Shown: positions 42,794 through 51,547 of the stretch, piece by piece | Numbering within the stretch: position 1 is the stretch's first letter | Layout: every line of letters begins with the position of its first letter | Source of the DNA: Bacteroides sp. 224 | GTDB lineage: Bacteria; Bacteroidota; Bacteroidia; Bacteroidales; Bacteroidaceae | Assembly (NCBI RefSeq): GCF_010500995.1 | Contig: NZ_QVMK01000026.1 | Coordinates: 23,313 to 87,312, forward strand | Reading direction: 5' to 3' | DNA: 64,000 bases | Notes under the pieces: model-generated | The model's database searches: none | What the model was told of the DNA's origin: nothing | The model's input: only the letters and a program-made list of their open reading frames with translations | Program-made: the position numbers and the translations under genes

Positions 42794-42899
42794 AATTTCA
42801 ATGTGATAATTTGAAAATGTGCCGATGTGCCAATGAAGATTCGCGAGCCTTACTATCTTTTTCCCATTGGCATATTGGCATATTGAACAATCGGCTCAT

Positions 42900-43901
42900 T
42901 TACTTTTTACCTAATAATCTTCCGGCTACGTTGCCCGCAGCAGCCCCGGCTACGCCTCCTGCCATTGCTGCCCCTTTGCTTGCCGCCGTGTTTACTCCGC
43001 GTGTACCGCTACCGCCTCCGGCTTGAATCACCCAGCCCGCAACGGTCGGTATCGAGAAGTACCCGATAATGCCTATAATCAAAAAGATGATATATACGCC
43101 GTTACTCCCATCCGGCACGTATGACGGGTCTTTGAGTAGTCCAATATCCATTTGCAGCATGAGTGCCTGAATCTTAGACAGCACAGCCGAAAACAGATCG
43201 GCAACAGGTAGCCACAGGTACACGCTGATATAGCGCGAAAGCCAGTTGGTAAGCGTGGATTGGAAGCCGTCATAAACGGAGAGGGCAAATGCCAGCGGCC
43301 CTAAGATTGACAGCACCACCAAGAAAAAGGTGCGTAAGGTGTCAATCGTAAGGGCAGCGGCATTGAACAGCAGTTCGAAGAAATCCCGGACTAACTGCCG
43401 GAACCACATTTTCATATCGTACCATGTACGTTCAGCCCACATGCCGATAATTTCAGCCGCATCAAAAACGCCCAGCTCTTCCATTTTCTGGTCGTACACT
43501 TCGTCATCGACCAACCATGCTTTGCCCTCGCGTACCCGTACATCGTATTCCAGCGCGTCTTTCTCCGCCTGTAATGCCTGTACATCCGTTATCTGCGATT
43601 CCAGTATGGTATGTGTTCCTTTTACCACAGGCGACATAACGGCGTTGATTGTGCCGAGTACGATTGTGGGGAAGAACATAATACACAAGCCAATCGCAAA
43701 GGGACGAAGCAGCGGATATACGTCTATCGGCTCTGCCCGTGAGAGAGCTTGCCATACGCGGGAAGCCACATAGAACAACGCACCCAGACCCGCTATCCCT
43801 TTGGCGACACCAATCATGTCGCCGCAAAGGGGCATCATTTCCTGATACAGATTCCGTAAAATCTGATGCAGGTTTTCAAAATCTATTGCTAACAACATCA
43901 T
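42900..43901 (-). CDS. traJ: TraJ, polytopic conjugation protein (VirB6-like)
   Basis: A 333-residue protein with several hydrophobic helices (about 28-55, 65-95, 185-215, 270-300) and a Gly/Ala-rich C-terminus (VAGAAAGNVAGRLLGKK). This is the VirB6-type inner membrane channel component of Bacteroides ICEs. Four bases separate it from traI. Confidence 0.9.
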   Translation of the reverse strand: MMLLAIDFENLHQILRNLYQEMMPLCGDMIGVAKGIAGLGALFYVASRVWQALSRAEPIDVYPLLRPFAIGLCIMFFPTIVLGTINAVMSPVVKGTHTILESQITDVQALQAEKDALEYDVRVREGKAWLVDDEVYDQKMEELGVFDAAEIIGMWAERTWYDMKMWFRQLVRDFFELLFNAAALTIDTLRTFFLVVLSILGPLAFALSVYDGFQSTLTNWLSRYISVYLWLPVADLFSAVLSKIQALMLQMDIGLLKDPSYVPDGSNGVYIIFLIIGIIGYFSIPTVAGWVIQAGGGSGTRGVNTAASKGAAMAGGVAGAAAGNVAGRLLGKK

Positions 43902-43904
43902 GGC

Positions 43905-44525
43905 TTACCAGTATCTTTCGGATGGATCACCATACAGGGAGCGTACCCGTTCCATATCGCCCGATTCCTGACTGCGGATAAAGGAAACGGATATACTTTT
44001 CTTGGAAAAGTAGCTCACAAGGTTGCGGTGTTGCACCATTTTGGTATGTATCTGGTCTATGATTGCCATGCGTTCGGCATCGGTCATGGAAAGCCCGTTG
44101 GAAGCCGAAACGATATTCTTTATATCCGACAGCAGGTTTCCACTCTCTTTCAATAGTTTGGAATATCCGTTCGATATGGCTTCCAGTTCCGAATGGGTGA
44201 AATTTTTATCCGTCAGCATCTTATTGAAATTGGTAGAATATATCCGTGATATTTCACTGACCAGCTCTACCGTTTCCTTTACTTTGCGGGCATCCTTTAT
44301 CAGATTATGTACTGACTGTAATTTGTCGTAATACTCCTTGCCCTGACTGTAAATCTTCTGCATTTCCTTGAAACTGTTGATTACATTGGTTGCCGTTGTC
44401 GCTGTTTTGGAAACCGTCAGTATATTTTGAGCAAGGTTGGACGGGTCAATTACCGCCCACTGCGCTTTTGCCTCAAAGCCGAAGAAACTAACGGCTAATA
44501 CAAGGCTTAAAAGAATCTTTTTCAT
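43905..44525 (-). CDS. traI: TraI (DUF4141), VirB5-like protein
   Basis: A 206-residue exported protein: signal peptide (FFGFEAKAQW), then a long helical domain matching DUF4141 (VIDPSNLAQNILTVSKTATT, partly quoted). VirB5-like minor pilus component is the usual assignment. It is followed by traJ. Confidence 0.9.
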   Translation of the reverse strand: MKKILLSLVLAVSFFGFEAKAQWAVIDPSNLAQNILTVSKTATTATNVINSFKEMQKIYSQGKEYYDKLQSVHNLIKDARKVKETVELVSEISRIYSTNFNKMLTDKNFTHSELEAISNGYSKLLKESGNLLSDIKNIVSASNGLSMTDAERMAIIDQIHTKMVQHRNLVSYFSKKSISVSFIRSQESGDMERVRSLYGDPSERYW

Positions 44526-44578
44526 TGCTATACATTTTTAATTGTTATTTACTTGGGGTAAAGGATCAGCCCGAAAGA

Positions 44579-44893
44579 CTAATCCTCTGCCCGGACATAT
44601 TCACCGAAAGCGGAAAGTAATAAGACCTCCCGCTCCCGGTCATAAGCAATCCCGATACGCCCGTACAGGTCGATGTAGTACAAACCGAACAAGCAATACA
44701 CCGTACAATCACAGACTACCTGCGGGTTGTTGTAAGTAAGTTCGATGCGGATGCCTCCCCGCTTGCGGGAAGTGTTGCGGTAAATCCTTACCGCAGGCGC
44801 ACCGTCCGGGCTTACCCAACGTCCCGTAATCTCCCGCAGGTTAAAATCCTGATATGCGGCGCAAGGGTCGGTTATATTACATTTGCTGAACAT
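44579..44893 (-). CDS. DUF3876 protein
   Basis: A 104-residue beta-rich protein (LREITGRWVSPDGAPAVRIY, YGRIGIAYDREREVLLLSAFG) that fits DUF3876, always seen between the TraG ATPase and traI in these operons. Function is unknown, soluble. Confidence 0.75.
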   Translation of the reverse strand: MFSKCNITDPCAAYQDFNLREITGRWVSPDGAPAVRIYRNTSRKRGGIRIELTYNNPQVVCDCTVYCLFGLYYIDLYGRIGIAYDREREVLLLSAFGEYVRAED

Positions 44894-44904
44894 GGCGCAC
44901 CTCC

Positions 44905-45111
44905 TTACTTTTTCGCTTCTTTAGCCTCTTTTCTCAGCAGGCTTGCAGGGTCAATCACAAGGATGTCAATATGGGCGTTGCCGCCTATGACTTCCGTTTC
45001 TTCTTCGCTTTCTTCCTGCGGTTTGAGCAGGACTTCGGTAAGGACACTGTTTATCCCTACCGTGTGGATGAGCAGCTTTTCAAGTTGCTCGTTACTGAAT
45101 CTTTTTAACAT
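44905..45111 (-). CDS. Hypothetical tra-operon protein, 68 aa
   Basis: Small acidic helical protein (MLKRFSNEQLEKLLIHTVG; then EESEEETEV) with a basic end. Its ATG follows directly on the AACCACTAAAAGATC motif at 45112-45126. Not recognised. Confidence 0.65.
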   Translation of the reverse strand: MLKRFSNEQLEKLLIHTVGINSVLTEVLLKPQEESEEETEVIGGNAHIDILVIDPASLLRKEAKEAKK

Positions 45112-45126
45112 GATCTTTTAGTGGTT
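45112..45126 (-). promoter_or_regulatory. Conserved AACCACTAAAAGATC leader motif
   Basis: The motif ends at the base before the ATG of the 68-residue gene. Just upstream is a GGGGCT/AGCCCC hairpin (45129-45144). Confidence 0.65.
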
Positions 45127-45153
45127 GTGGGGCTGAATAGCCCCGGTTGATAA

Positions 45154-47655
45154 TTATTGCCGCTTACTTTCGGCAATTTGCTTAATCGCCAGTTCGTAAT
45201 CCCCGCCGAGTTCGTCCGTTTTTTTGAAAACTTCCATCTTTTCGGTTTCCTCTGTCGTGTAGGTCAGGTATTCTTCGCCGCTAACTTCGGTAGCATACAC
45301 CGCTGACTGAACGCCGCCCAACCCGAACCATACTTCTTTATAAAACCTGCCGGGATGGTTCGCCATATTGATAGACAGGATTTGTCCTTTCTCTTTGTCA
45401 GTCAGACCTAAAAGTGATTGGATTACATCAAAGCGGTTCATGAATTTTCGTTGGTCGAGAAGGATTTTACAGTCGGAGTTATTGATAATCGCTTCTTTCA
45501 CAATCGGCGATGCGATAATATCGTCCACCTCCTGCGTTACGACAATGGCTTCCCCGAAATATTTTCTGACTGTTTTGTACATATATTTCAGGTATTCAGC
45601 CATGTTCGCCGAAGAAAGAGCCTTCCAAGCCTCTTCCACAATCAGTTGTTTACGAACACCTTTTAACCTCCTCATTTTCTGGATAAACGCGTCCATAATG
45701 ATGATCGTTACCACAGGAAAAAGTTCCTTATTCTCCTTAATACTGTCAATTTCAAAGACGATAAAGCTCTTATTCAACAGGTCGATGTTCTGTTCGGAGT
45801 TCAAGAGAAAGTCGAAACGCCCGCCCCGGTAATACTGACGCAGGGTGGTAAGCATATTGTCGAGGTTAAAATCCTCTTTGCTTACCTTGATTTCCCTTTC
45901 TTCCAGTTCCCGGCGGTAGTCGCCCAGCATATATTCGTAGAAAGTATTAAAGGACGGAACGATACTCCGGTCTGCCCTGATGCGCTCGATATATGCCGAT
46001 ACCGCGCTACCGAGTTCGCCGCTTTCGGTCTTGCTTACCTTATCATCTTCGGATTTCCAAAGGGTCAGCAATAGTGTTTTGATACTGTCCTTTTTCTCTA
46101 CATCGAACTTGTAATCGTCCGTATAGAAAGGATTAAAGCTGATCGGATTTTCCTCCGTGTATGTAAAATAGATGCCGTCCTCACCTTTGGTTTTCCGGCG
46201 CACCATTTCACAAAGTCCCTGATAGGAATTACCCGTATCGACCAGAACTACGTGCGTTCCCTGTTCCCAATACTGGCGGACGAGGTGGTTCATAAAAAAG
46301 GATTTACCGCTACCGGATGGCCCCAACACGAATTTATTTCGGTTGGTGGTTATCCCTTGCTTCATAGGTAAATCCGATATATCCACATGGAGGGGCTTAC
46401 CGCTCACACGGTCGCACATCTTTATACCGAAAGGCGAAAGCGAATTTTTGTAGTTGGTTTCCTCTGTGAAGAAACACAGGGCGGGTTCGATGAACGTATA
46501 GAAACTTTCCTCCGAAGGAAAATCCCCCGCATTGCCCGGCATCGCCGCCCAATAGAGTGTAGCCGCATCCGTTGTATTATGGCGTGGTTTACACTCCATA
46601 AGAGCAAGCTGTGAACCTACATCGTTACGGATGTGTTTCAGCTCCTCCGCATCTTCCGACCATGCCATTACATTGAAGTGCGCCCGGACAGAGGTAAGCC
46701 CGAACGAATGTGCTTCATTCAGGTATTTATCGATCCACTCTTTGTTGATTTGGTTTCCACGACTGTACCTTGAAAGCGACTGCATATTGCGGGCTGACTT
46801 CTCAAACTTTCGCAGGTTCTCTGCCGAATCGTCCAAAAAAATGTACTGGTTATATACATGGTTGCACGAGAGCAGCAACCCTACGGGTGCTGCAAACGAC
46901 AACCGGCAGTCGCTCCGGTCGGTGGATAGCTTTTCATAGCGCATATCCGTTCCGACCGTTCCGGGTAAGTCCTCCACATCGGAAATCGTATGCAGGCATA
47001 CTTTCTTTGCTCCGATGCGAAGCCCGTCTGCTCCGAGTTCCATATCCTCTAAACAGGTTGTATCATCCAGCGAGAGGGCAAAGTATTTCTCTACCAATCC
47101 AGGGTCATTTTCCGTTCCGGTAATCTCATCCGAAGTCAGGCGGGTAAGACTTATAAATCCCGAATCGTTCACGATACGCTCGAACTGTCCGACCGCTTCC
47201 AAAAACCGTGTTGCCGTGTCCTTGTTTACCTCTTTGGGGATAATGTTCCCCCGGCAAAGCGATGAGAAATTGCTCTGCATTCTCATTCGCTCTTTAGTTG
47301 TTTTTGTCAGGAACAGGAAACAGCTATGGTTCAGGTAAGGACGTTCGTTGAAGTGCCGTTCAAACGAGCGGGAGAGAAAACTCATATCTTCCTTGTCCGT
47401 TTCGGGTTTGTAGGTTTCCTTTACGAACCAGTCCTGCTTATGGATAACCGAGTAATCGGGCAAAACCTTGATGGCTTTCGCCCATGCCGAGTGTATGGCT
47501 TCATATTCGACTGCGGTAACGGTGAACAGTTCCGGCAGATCGACACGGAAGGCTACCGTTATATCCGCGTCTTTACTGATGATGCAATCGTGTTCCACTG
47601 CCAATAGCGGGAACTTGCTTTCGATGGTAGCCGCTTTCATTGTATTACGCATCAC
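45154..47655 (-). CDS. traG: TraG, VirB4-like conjugation ATPase
   Basis: An 833-residue ATPase. The N-terminal half is TraG_N/VirB4-like. Walker A GPSGSGKS lies at about residue 445 and Walker B LIVEEAWKAL at about 672, then VTQEVDD and the family's end. It energises assembly of the transfer channel from the cytoplasmic side. It overlaps traF by 11 bases. ATG at 47655 or the second codon; a third at 47640 is possible. Confidence 0.95.
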   Translation of the reverse strand: MMRNTMKAATIESKFPLLAVEHDCIISKDADITVAFRVDLPELFTVTAVEYEAIHSAWAKAIKVLPDYSVIHKQDWFVKETYKPETDKEDMSFLSRSFERHFNERPYLNHSCFLFLTKTTKERMRMQSNFSSLCRGNIIPKEVNKDTATRFLEAVGQFERIVNDSGFISLTRLTSDEITGTENDPGLVEKYFALSLDDTTCLEDMELGADGLRIGAKKVCLHTISDVEDLPGTVGTDMRYEKLSTDRSDCRLSFAAPVGLLLSCNHVYNQYIFLDDSAENLRKFEKSARNMQSLSRYSRGNQINKEWIDKYLNEAHSFGLTSVRAHFNVMAWSEDAEELKHIRNDVGSQLALMECKPRHNTTDAATLYWAAMPGNAGDFPSEESFYTFIEPALCFFTEETNYKNSLSPFGIKMCDRVSGKPLHVDISDLPMKQGITTNRNKFVLGPSGSGKSFFMNHLVRQYWEQGTHVVLVDTGNSYQGLCEMVRRKTKGEDGIYFTYTEENPISFNPFYTDDYKFDVEKKDSIKTLLLTLWKSEDDKVSKTESGELGSAVSAYIERIRADRSIVPSFNTFYEYMLGDYRRELEEREIKVSKEDFNLDNMLTTLRQYYRGGRFDFLLNSEQNIDLLNKSFIVFEIDSIKENKELFPVVTIIIMDAFIQKMRRLKGVRKQLIVEEAWKALSSANMAEYLKYMYKTVRKYFGEAIVVTQEVDDIIASPIVKEAIINNSDCKILLDQRKFMNRFDVIQSLLGLTDKEKGQILSINMANHPGRFYKEVWFGLGGVQSAVYATEVSGEEYLTYTTEETEKMEVFKKTDELGGDYELAIKQIAESKRQ

Positions 47656-47980
47656 GCACCTCCTTCTTTTTTGGTCGGCTGAACAAGCGGCGGGATATTT
47701 TGCGGTTTATCAGGTAGCGCGGGTGCTGACGTTTTGCCAGCACTTTCATCAATCCATACTCCCCGTATTTCGCATTCAGGTTGAAAGTCAGCCATACCAA
47801 AGCGGAGGCGGCGATAACGCCGAAACCGATGCAGACCCATTGGTCTACACCTGCCATATACATAATCACAAAGACTACGAATACAGCCAACAGACCGCCC
47901 GCAAAGATGAAGAGATACTGACTTTTCAAGCCCTTAAATTCCACGCTCTTGCCTATGCCTTTATTAATATTATGCTCCAT
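47645..47980 (-). CDS. traF: TraF (DUF4133), VirB3-like protein
   Basis: A 111-residue protein with two hydrophobic helices (about 25-65) and the DUF4133 start INKGIGKSVEFKGLKSQYLF. The start at 47980 was chosen because upstream codons of the longer frame lie within traE's end and are not DUF4133-like. It is coupled to traG by an 11-base overlap. Confidence 0.88.
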   Translation of the reverse strand: MEHNINKGIGKSVEFKGLKSQYLFIFAGGLLAVFVVFVIMYMAGVDQWVCIGFGVIAASALVWLTFNLNAKYGEYGLMKVLAKRQHPRYLINRKISRRLFSRPKKKEVRDA

Positions 47981-47991
47981 AGCTTGAGCGA

Positions 47992-48294
47992 TTAAAGGAA
48001 GAAGGAACGTAGGATGGTGGCGGCGACAATCAGGAAGATACACGCACCAAACCAGCTTGCAGCCGTTTTGCTTGTATCGGGGTCGCCCGAACTAAACTTG
48101 TTATAGACTTTGATTCCCCCAATCAAGCCGACAACGGCTCCGATAGCGTAAATCAATTTTGTGCCGGGATCGAAATACGATGTTACCATATTGGTAGCTT
48201 CGGTGATACCCCCGATACCGTTGCCCTGTGCAAAGGCGGATGATACGGCAGCGAAAATGAAGGCTGCCGACATAAGAATTTTTTTCTTTGTCAT
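47992..48294 (-). CDS. traE: TraE (DUF4134), VirB2-like protein
   Basis: A 100-residue protein: signal peptide (SSAFAQGNG), then two helices with a short polar turn (about 40-65 and 75-98), the pilin-like pattern of DUF4134. Likely the pilus or channel subunit. Its leader has the conserved motif at 48366 and a 10-base perfect hairpin at 48312-48341. Confidence 0.88.
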   Translation of the reverse strand: MTKKKILMSAAFIFAAVSSAFAQGNGIGGITEATNMVTSYFDPGTKLIYAIGAVVGLIGGIKVYNKFSSGDPDTSKTAASWFGACIFLIVAATILRSFFL

Positions 48295-48311
48295 ACGATT
48301 TGTTGATTAAT

Positions 48312-48380
48312 GGTACAGGGGGTGGAATAGTCCCCTGTACCGGAAATGAATAATTTGTTTAACTTGATCTTTTAGTGGTT
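48312..48380 (-). promoter_or_regulatory. traE leader: AACCACTAAAAGATC motif and hairpin
   Basis: The motif AACCACTAAAAGATC is at 48366-48380 (minus strand), followed by the hairpin GGTACAGGGG/CCCCTGTACC (48312-48321, 48332-48341) before the ATG. The motif-hairpin pairing recurs before the gene at 44905-45111. Confidence 0.55.
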
Positions 48381-48442
48381 GGCAGCGTAGCTAACCGTAA
48401 TCCCGTTCTTTCATCTTGCTTTGTTTTTAACTGTTATACATC

Positions 48443-49186
48443 TTACGCAAAACCGCGTACATTAAAATCTTTCGGTGCTTTCACCGCCGGTTCGTTCGCT
48501 TCTCCCGCCTCCCGTTTCTTGCGGTGGAAGGCTGCGAAGTAATCGTCCATAAGGGCGGACACTACTTTCTTTTTCGGCTCATCGTCTGCGACCTGCCCGA
48601 ACATTTCGGTCTTTCGTATCTCGATGAGTACCCGCCCGGCTTCTTCTTTTTCTTCGGTTGTTGCAACATCGGCTGTTTCTACCGTCCGCACCATTCCCGC
48701 CAGTTCATCAAAGCCAAGTCCGAGCGCCATTGAAACCCCGGCAACCCCTTCGGTATCTTCGTCCTCTGTTTCTTCTTCGTCTATATCTTCGTTGTTGTAT
48801 TCCAGCTCTAATTCGGGGGGGGGTGTGTTCTCAATCACTAAATTGATTTCGTTTGAATTTTCGTCCGTCATACTTTCATCGGATAAGACTGTTTCTGATT
48901 CAACCAAAGGGGGTGTTACCGGAGCATCTTTTTTGTTTTCGTCAGCAAATATAGGCTCATTTTCAATCCGTTTTTCATTATGAATCAGCGTGGTAGCTTC
49001 TGTCCGGGATTGTCTAAGGTCAAATTTGCTTTTGCCGATTATATCCTCTTTCGAAGCGGAGCGAAACGGATTGAAACCGGGATTTTTTGCTGCATTCTTT
49101 TTGCGTTTCCGCATCCGTTCACGGAACAGGTAGAGGGCGACAACCAATGCGTACAATACGATGGCTGAAATAATATATCGTTCCAT
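48443..49186 (-). CDS. traD: TraD-like membrane protein of the tra operon
   Basis: A 247-residue protein: one N-terminal helix (about 4-20), a basic stop-transfer region, then a very acidic middle (about 95-150, many Glu and Asp) and a basic C-terminus. The position between the DUF3408 genes and traE is that of traD. A TTGTCTA repeat copy lies inside its coding sequence (48990-49016). Confidence 0.7.
   Translation of the reverse strand: MERYIISAIVLYALVVALYLFRERMRKRKKNAAKNPGFNPFRSASKEDIIGKSKFDLRQSRTEATTLIHNEKRIENEPIFADENKKDAPVTPPLVESETVLSDESMTDENSNEINLVIENTPPPELELEYNNEDIDEEETEDEDTEGVAGVSMALGLGFDELAGMVRTVETADVATTEEKEEAGRVLIEIRKTEMFGQVADDEPKKKVVSALMDDYFAAFHRKKREAGEANEPAVKAPKDFNVRGFA
48990..49016 (+). 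repeat. TTGTCTA dispersed repeat, copy A (inside traD)
   Basis: GTGGTAGCTTCTGTCCGGGA followed by TTGTCTA. It is identical in 26 of 27 positions to the copy at 51180-51208, although this one is within a coding region. Confidence 0.7.
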
Positions 49187-49196
49187 AGCTTATTTT

Positions 49197-49511
49197 TTAT
49201 AGTAAATCGTCCGGGCGTTGGCGGTATATCTCGTTTATCTCCTCCTTATGGAGTTGCAGATGTTCCTCCAGTATGGTATCTATGTAACCACCAAGTGTTA
49301 CATCGTTTCCGGCATTGGCTAATGCCCGTACCAATCTGGCAATGACAGCATGAATATCGTTGCTGATATAAACACATTGTCGGTTCCTCAACTTTTTAGG
49401 TTTTATAAATCTCTCTGCATAGCTATCTGCTACTTGTTTGTTCAATGTCGGTTCTTTGGCAGGCATACCTTGTGTGGTCGCTTTTCTTTCGAATAATTTT
49501 ATTTTTCTCAT
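49197..49511 (-). CDS. traC: DUF3408 protein, 104 aa (TraC-like)
   Basis: A C-terminal ribbon-helix-helix-like segment with RQCVYISNDIHAVIARLVRAL, GGYIDTILEEHLQLH and a tail EIYRQRPDDLL, the DUF3408 pattern. It is a paralogue of the 158-residue protein just upstream. Probably DNA-binding in partition or transfer regulation. Confidence 0.8.
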   Translation of the reverse strand: MRKIKLFERKATTQGMPAKEPTLNKQVADSYAERFIKPKKLRNRQCVYISNDIHAVIARLVRALANAGNDVTLGGYIDTILEEHLQLHKEEINEIYRQRPDDLL

Positions 49512-49529
49512 GTTACTTTCTTTTATAGA

Positions 49530-50006
49530 TTAAAAAATATCTTCCGGTCGGCGTTTACGGTACAGTTCCGTAATGTCGTCCTGATAGGTGTTGAAATGAT
49601 GTTCCAGTACATTGTCGATGTAGCTGAACAGCGACACTTCGTTATATCCGATATTCTGCACAATACGCATAATCCTGTCGTGGAACTCCTTTCGGATATA
49701 GACTGCTTTCCCGCTACGGGTGGTAGTGGGAGCGGTACGGATAAAAAGAGCTTCGTAGTCCTCCGGTTGTGCCTTGCGCTTTCGTTTATTTTCCTCGCGG
49801 GGTACTTCTTTTCCTTTCACCATTTCAGGTTCAGCCACAGGAGGTACGATTTTCTCCTGTGCTGTTTCCTCTACTATTTCCGGTTCGGGAGTAGAAGCCG
49901 ATGCGGACGGGTCGTAAGGTTTCAGGTCTTTCTCCCGGTTGCCCGGTTTTGCCTGATTGATTACGAACTCGGCATCTATTCCCGTTGTATCTACTCGTTT
50001 TGCCAT
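49530..50006 (-). CDS. traB: DUF3408 protein, 158 aa (TraB-like)
   Basis: A long polar, Pro/Glu-rich N-terminus (about 1-75) and a C-terminal DUF3408 domain (KAVYIRKEFHDRIMRIVQNIG, partly quoted; SYIDNVLEHHF; LYRKRRPEDIF). It lies 7 bases downstream of the ParA gene, like a ParA partner protein that binds DNA. Confidence 0.82.
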   Translation of the reverse strand: MAKRVDTTGIDAEFVINQAKPGNREKDLKPYDPSASASTPEPEIVEETAQEKIVPPVAEPEMVKGKEVPREENKRKRKAQPEDYEALFIRTAPTTTRSGKAVYIRKEFHDRIMRIVQNIGYNEVSLFSYIDNVLEHHFNTYQDDITELYRKRRPEDIF

Positions 50007-50013
50007 AGCCGTA

Positions 50014-50769
50014 TTATTTTAGGATTTCCAGTAACTCGTCCGACAATTCTTCAATGTTACTGCCTTTGATAAGGCTTTTATCCACAGGGAAAAGAGTTGA
50101 TCGGAACAACGGGCGGCGGCTTTCCGATTGTTCCCGGCGGAAACGCAGGCTGTTGGGGATAAAAGTTTTTAGTGTTGTAAATTCCAGTTCCTTTATTACG
50201 CCTTCGTAAACTTCGTACAGGTCGGACTTTTCCCTGCCATCAACCATATTCCAAAGCAGGTACATGGCTTTGATATTGGATTTCCCTGTACTCACTATAT
50301 TATCCCTTACGGAGATCATATAGTTAAGGGTACTTTCCATTACCACCCGGTCGGCGGAAATCGGAGCAATGATATAATCCATATTGGCAAGGGCTATAAT
50401 TAAGTCCTTATTGTTAAGCGTTCCGGGCAGATCGAAAAAGATATAATCGTATTCTTCTTTTTCGCACAATTCGTCCGCATCGTTCAAAGCCTCCTGTGGA
50501 TTGCTTTCCACGATGGGATAGAATTTCTTACCCTCTAACCGGGTAACTTGCTCATAAGCCATCCCCTTATAAAATTCGTCCTCGTCCACCATCTTGAAAT
50601 CGCGCTCGCGCATTTCAAAAATGGAGTGCTGCGGGTAGTCGCAGTCGATTACCGCTACGTTCTTCCCTTTTACATAGTGCAGATAGGAAGCTATCAGCAC
50701 GGTAAGGGTTGTTTTTCCGGCTCCACCCTTCTGGGTCGAGAATGCCACATAAATCGGTTCTTTTTTCAT
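50014..50769 (-). CDS. traA: TraA, ParA-family ATPase
   Basis: A 251-residue ParA/MinD-type ATPase with deviant Walker A KGGAGKTT (about residues 13-20), DCDYPQHS (Walker A' region) and FFDLPGTL (Walker B). First gene of the tra operon, with DUF3408 partners downstream. It may partition or position the excised element or the transfer apparatus. Confidence 0.93.
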   Translation of the reverse strand: MKKEPIYVAFSTQKGGAGKTTLTVLIASYLHYVKGKNVAVIDCDYPQHSIFEMRERDFKMVDEDEFYKGMAYEQVTRLEGKKFYPIVESNPQEALNDADELCEKEEYDYIFFDLPGTLNNKDLIIALANMDYIIAPISADRVVMESTLNYMISVRDNIVSTGKSNIKAMYLLWNMVDGREKSDLYEVYEGVIKELEFTTLKTFIPNSLRFRREQSESRRPLFRSTLFPVDKSLIKGSNIEELSDELLEILK

Positions 50770-50907
50770 GTTCTTGAAATTTTAATTATACAATCAGTTG
50801 ATTTTATGTTATTGCAAATACACTTACATCTGTGTAACTGCTTTTGCATTTAGTCATTCACCTACTTACTCTCTCAATCAGCCATATATTCAGTTTTGCA
50901 TGATTGA

Positions 50908-51034
50908 ATGTTTAAGCGTTTAAGCACTCATGCGTTTATGCGTTTGAGCATTTATACGCTTGCATTCATAATCATTTATGCAGGATTGAATTTTGCTGTT
51001 TAAGAATGTGCATAACCTGTCATTCATGCGTTTA
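50908..51034. repeat. GCGTTTA heptamer cluster in the traA-mobA spacer
   Basis: GCGTTTA occurs at 50916-50922, 50932-50938 and 51028-51034, with variants TGTTTAA (50909-50915), GCGTTTG (50940-50946) and ATACGC (inverted, about 50953). The pattern resembles iterons or a partition site. The surrounding 778-base divergent spacer 50770-51547 also holds the features at 51180-51452. Confidence 0.5.
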
Positions 51035-51179
51035 TTTCTACTCTTATTCATGTGTCTGTGTTTTTACATTTTCATGACTAAACACGACAGTGAAAAATCA
51101 AAGTTTCAACCATTCAATTATTCAAATCCGGGAGCAAATAAACGCCTTCTTTTTCATACCTGAACTATATTTTCAAGGG

Positions 51180-51208
51180 GTGGTAGCTTCTGTCCGGGGT
51201 TGTCTATA
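51180..51208 (+). repeat. TTGTCTA dispersed repeat, copy B
   Basis: GTGGTAGCTTCTGTCCGGGG followed by TTGTCTATA. It lies between traA and mobA, the usual location of oriT. It is the best candidate of the four copies for a functional site. Confidence 0.65.
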
Positions 51209-51240
51209 CCTATTGATATACAGTGTGTTATTTAATCACT

Positions 51241-51250
51241 GTAACTTTGC
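51241..51250 (+). promoter_or_regulatory. Promoter -7 box before the mob leader
   Basis: GTAACTTTGC contains TAACTTTG, a perfect TAnnTTTG box, and is followed by CAGCATG. The same ten bases fit the GTAnnTTTGC sequence known as the CTnDOT-type attB target, which overlaps such promoters. Confidence 0.55.
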
Positions 51251-51253
51251 AGC

Positions 51254-51400
51254 ATGAAATGTTACGGGGTATTCATGCCGATTTTTAAGACAGGCTCGGC
51301 ACTCATAAATTGCCCGTCGGAGGGCAGTCTTATATCCCGAAAAGTTCGGGATTGGAAGATGCCCCTTGCGGGCAAAATGTATTTGCATTTTGGCAAATAG
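51254..51400 (+). CDS. Candidate small leader ORF, 48 aa
   Basis: An ATG 4 bases after the promoter box opens a 48-codon frame (MKCYGVFMPIFKTGSALINC start) that runs through the hairpin array and stops at 51398-51400. A leaderless start plus structured RNA would fit a leader peptide, but coding is not proven; the frame overlaps three hairpins. Confidence 0.3.
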   Translation: MKCYGVFMPIFKTGSALINCPSEGSLISRKVRDWKMPLAGKMYLHFGK

Positions 51401-51452
51401 CAAGATGTGTTGATTGCAGCAAACTACGTTTTTTGCAGCATCAACCTCTTGC
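51311..51452 (+). other. Array of consecutive hairpins (candidate oriT or mob leader RNA)
   Basis: Five stem-loops lie in a row: TGCCC/GGGCA (51311-51326); ATCCCGAA/TTCGGGAT (51334-51352); GCCC/GGGC (51361-51373); CAAAATG/CATTTTG (51373-51392); and a long one from GCAAGA (51400) to TCTTGC (51452) with inner GTTGAT/ATCAAC. They lie just before mobA, where relaxase nick sites are found, and after a promoter, so both an oriT and a regulatory leader fit. Confidence 0.55.
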
Positions 51453-51526
51453 TCTTCCAGAGGGGATTTTCCTCTCCGAAGTCGGGAGAAATTAAGCCGG
51501 CATGAGCCGACCGCAAACGTTCATAT

Positions 51527-51540
51527 AACCACTAAAAGAT
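51527..51540 (+). promoter_or_regulatory. Conserved AACCACTAAAAGAT leader motif before mobA
   Basis: AACCACTAAAAGAT followed by TAATGTTATG, the same placement as before the tra and topB genes. Confidence 0.65.
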
Positions 51541-51547
51541 TAATGTT

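Noticed and set aside
48624..48983. Ser-rich 119-codon frame opposite traD
   Set aside because: A mirror of the acidic Glu/Asp codons of the traD-like gene; low complexity and no signals.
50908..51034. CRISPR-like array
   Set aside because: The repeated units are only seven bases and unevenly spaced; no cas genes are present.
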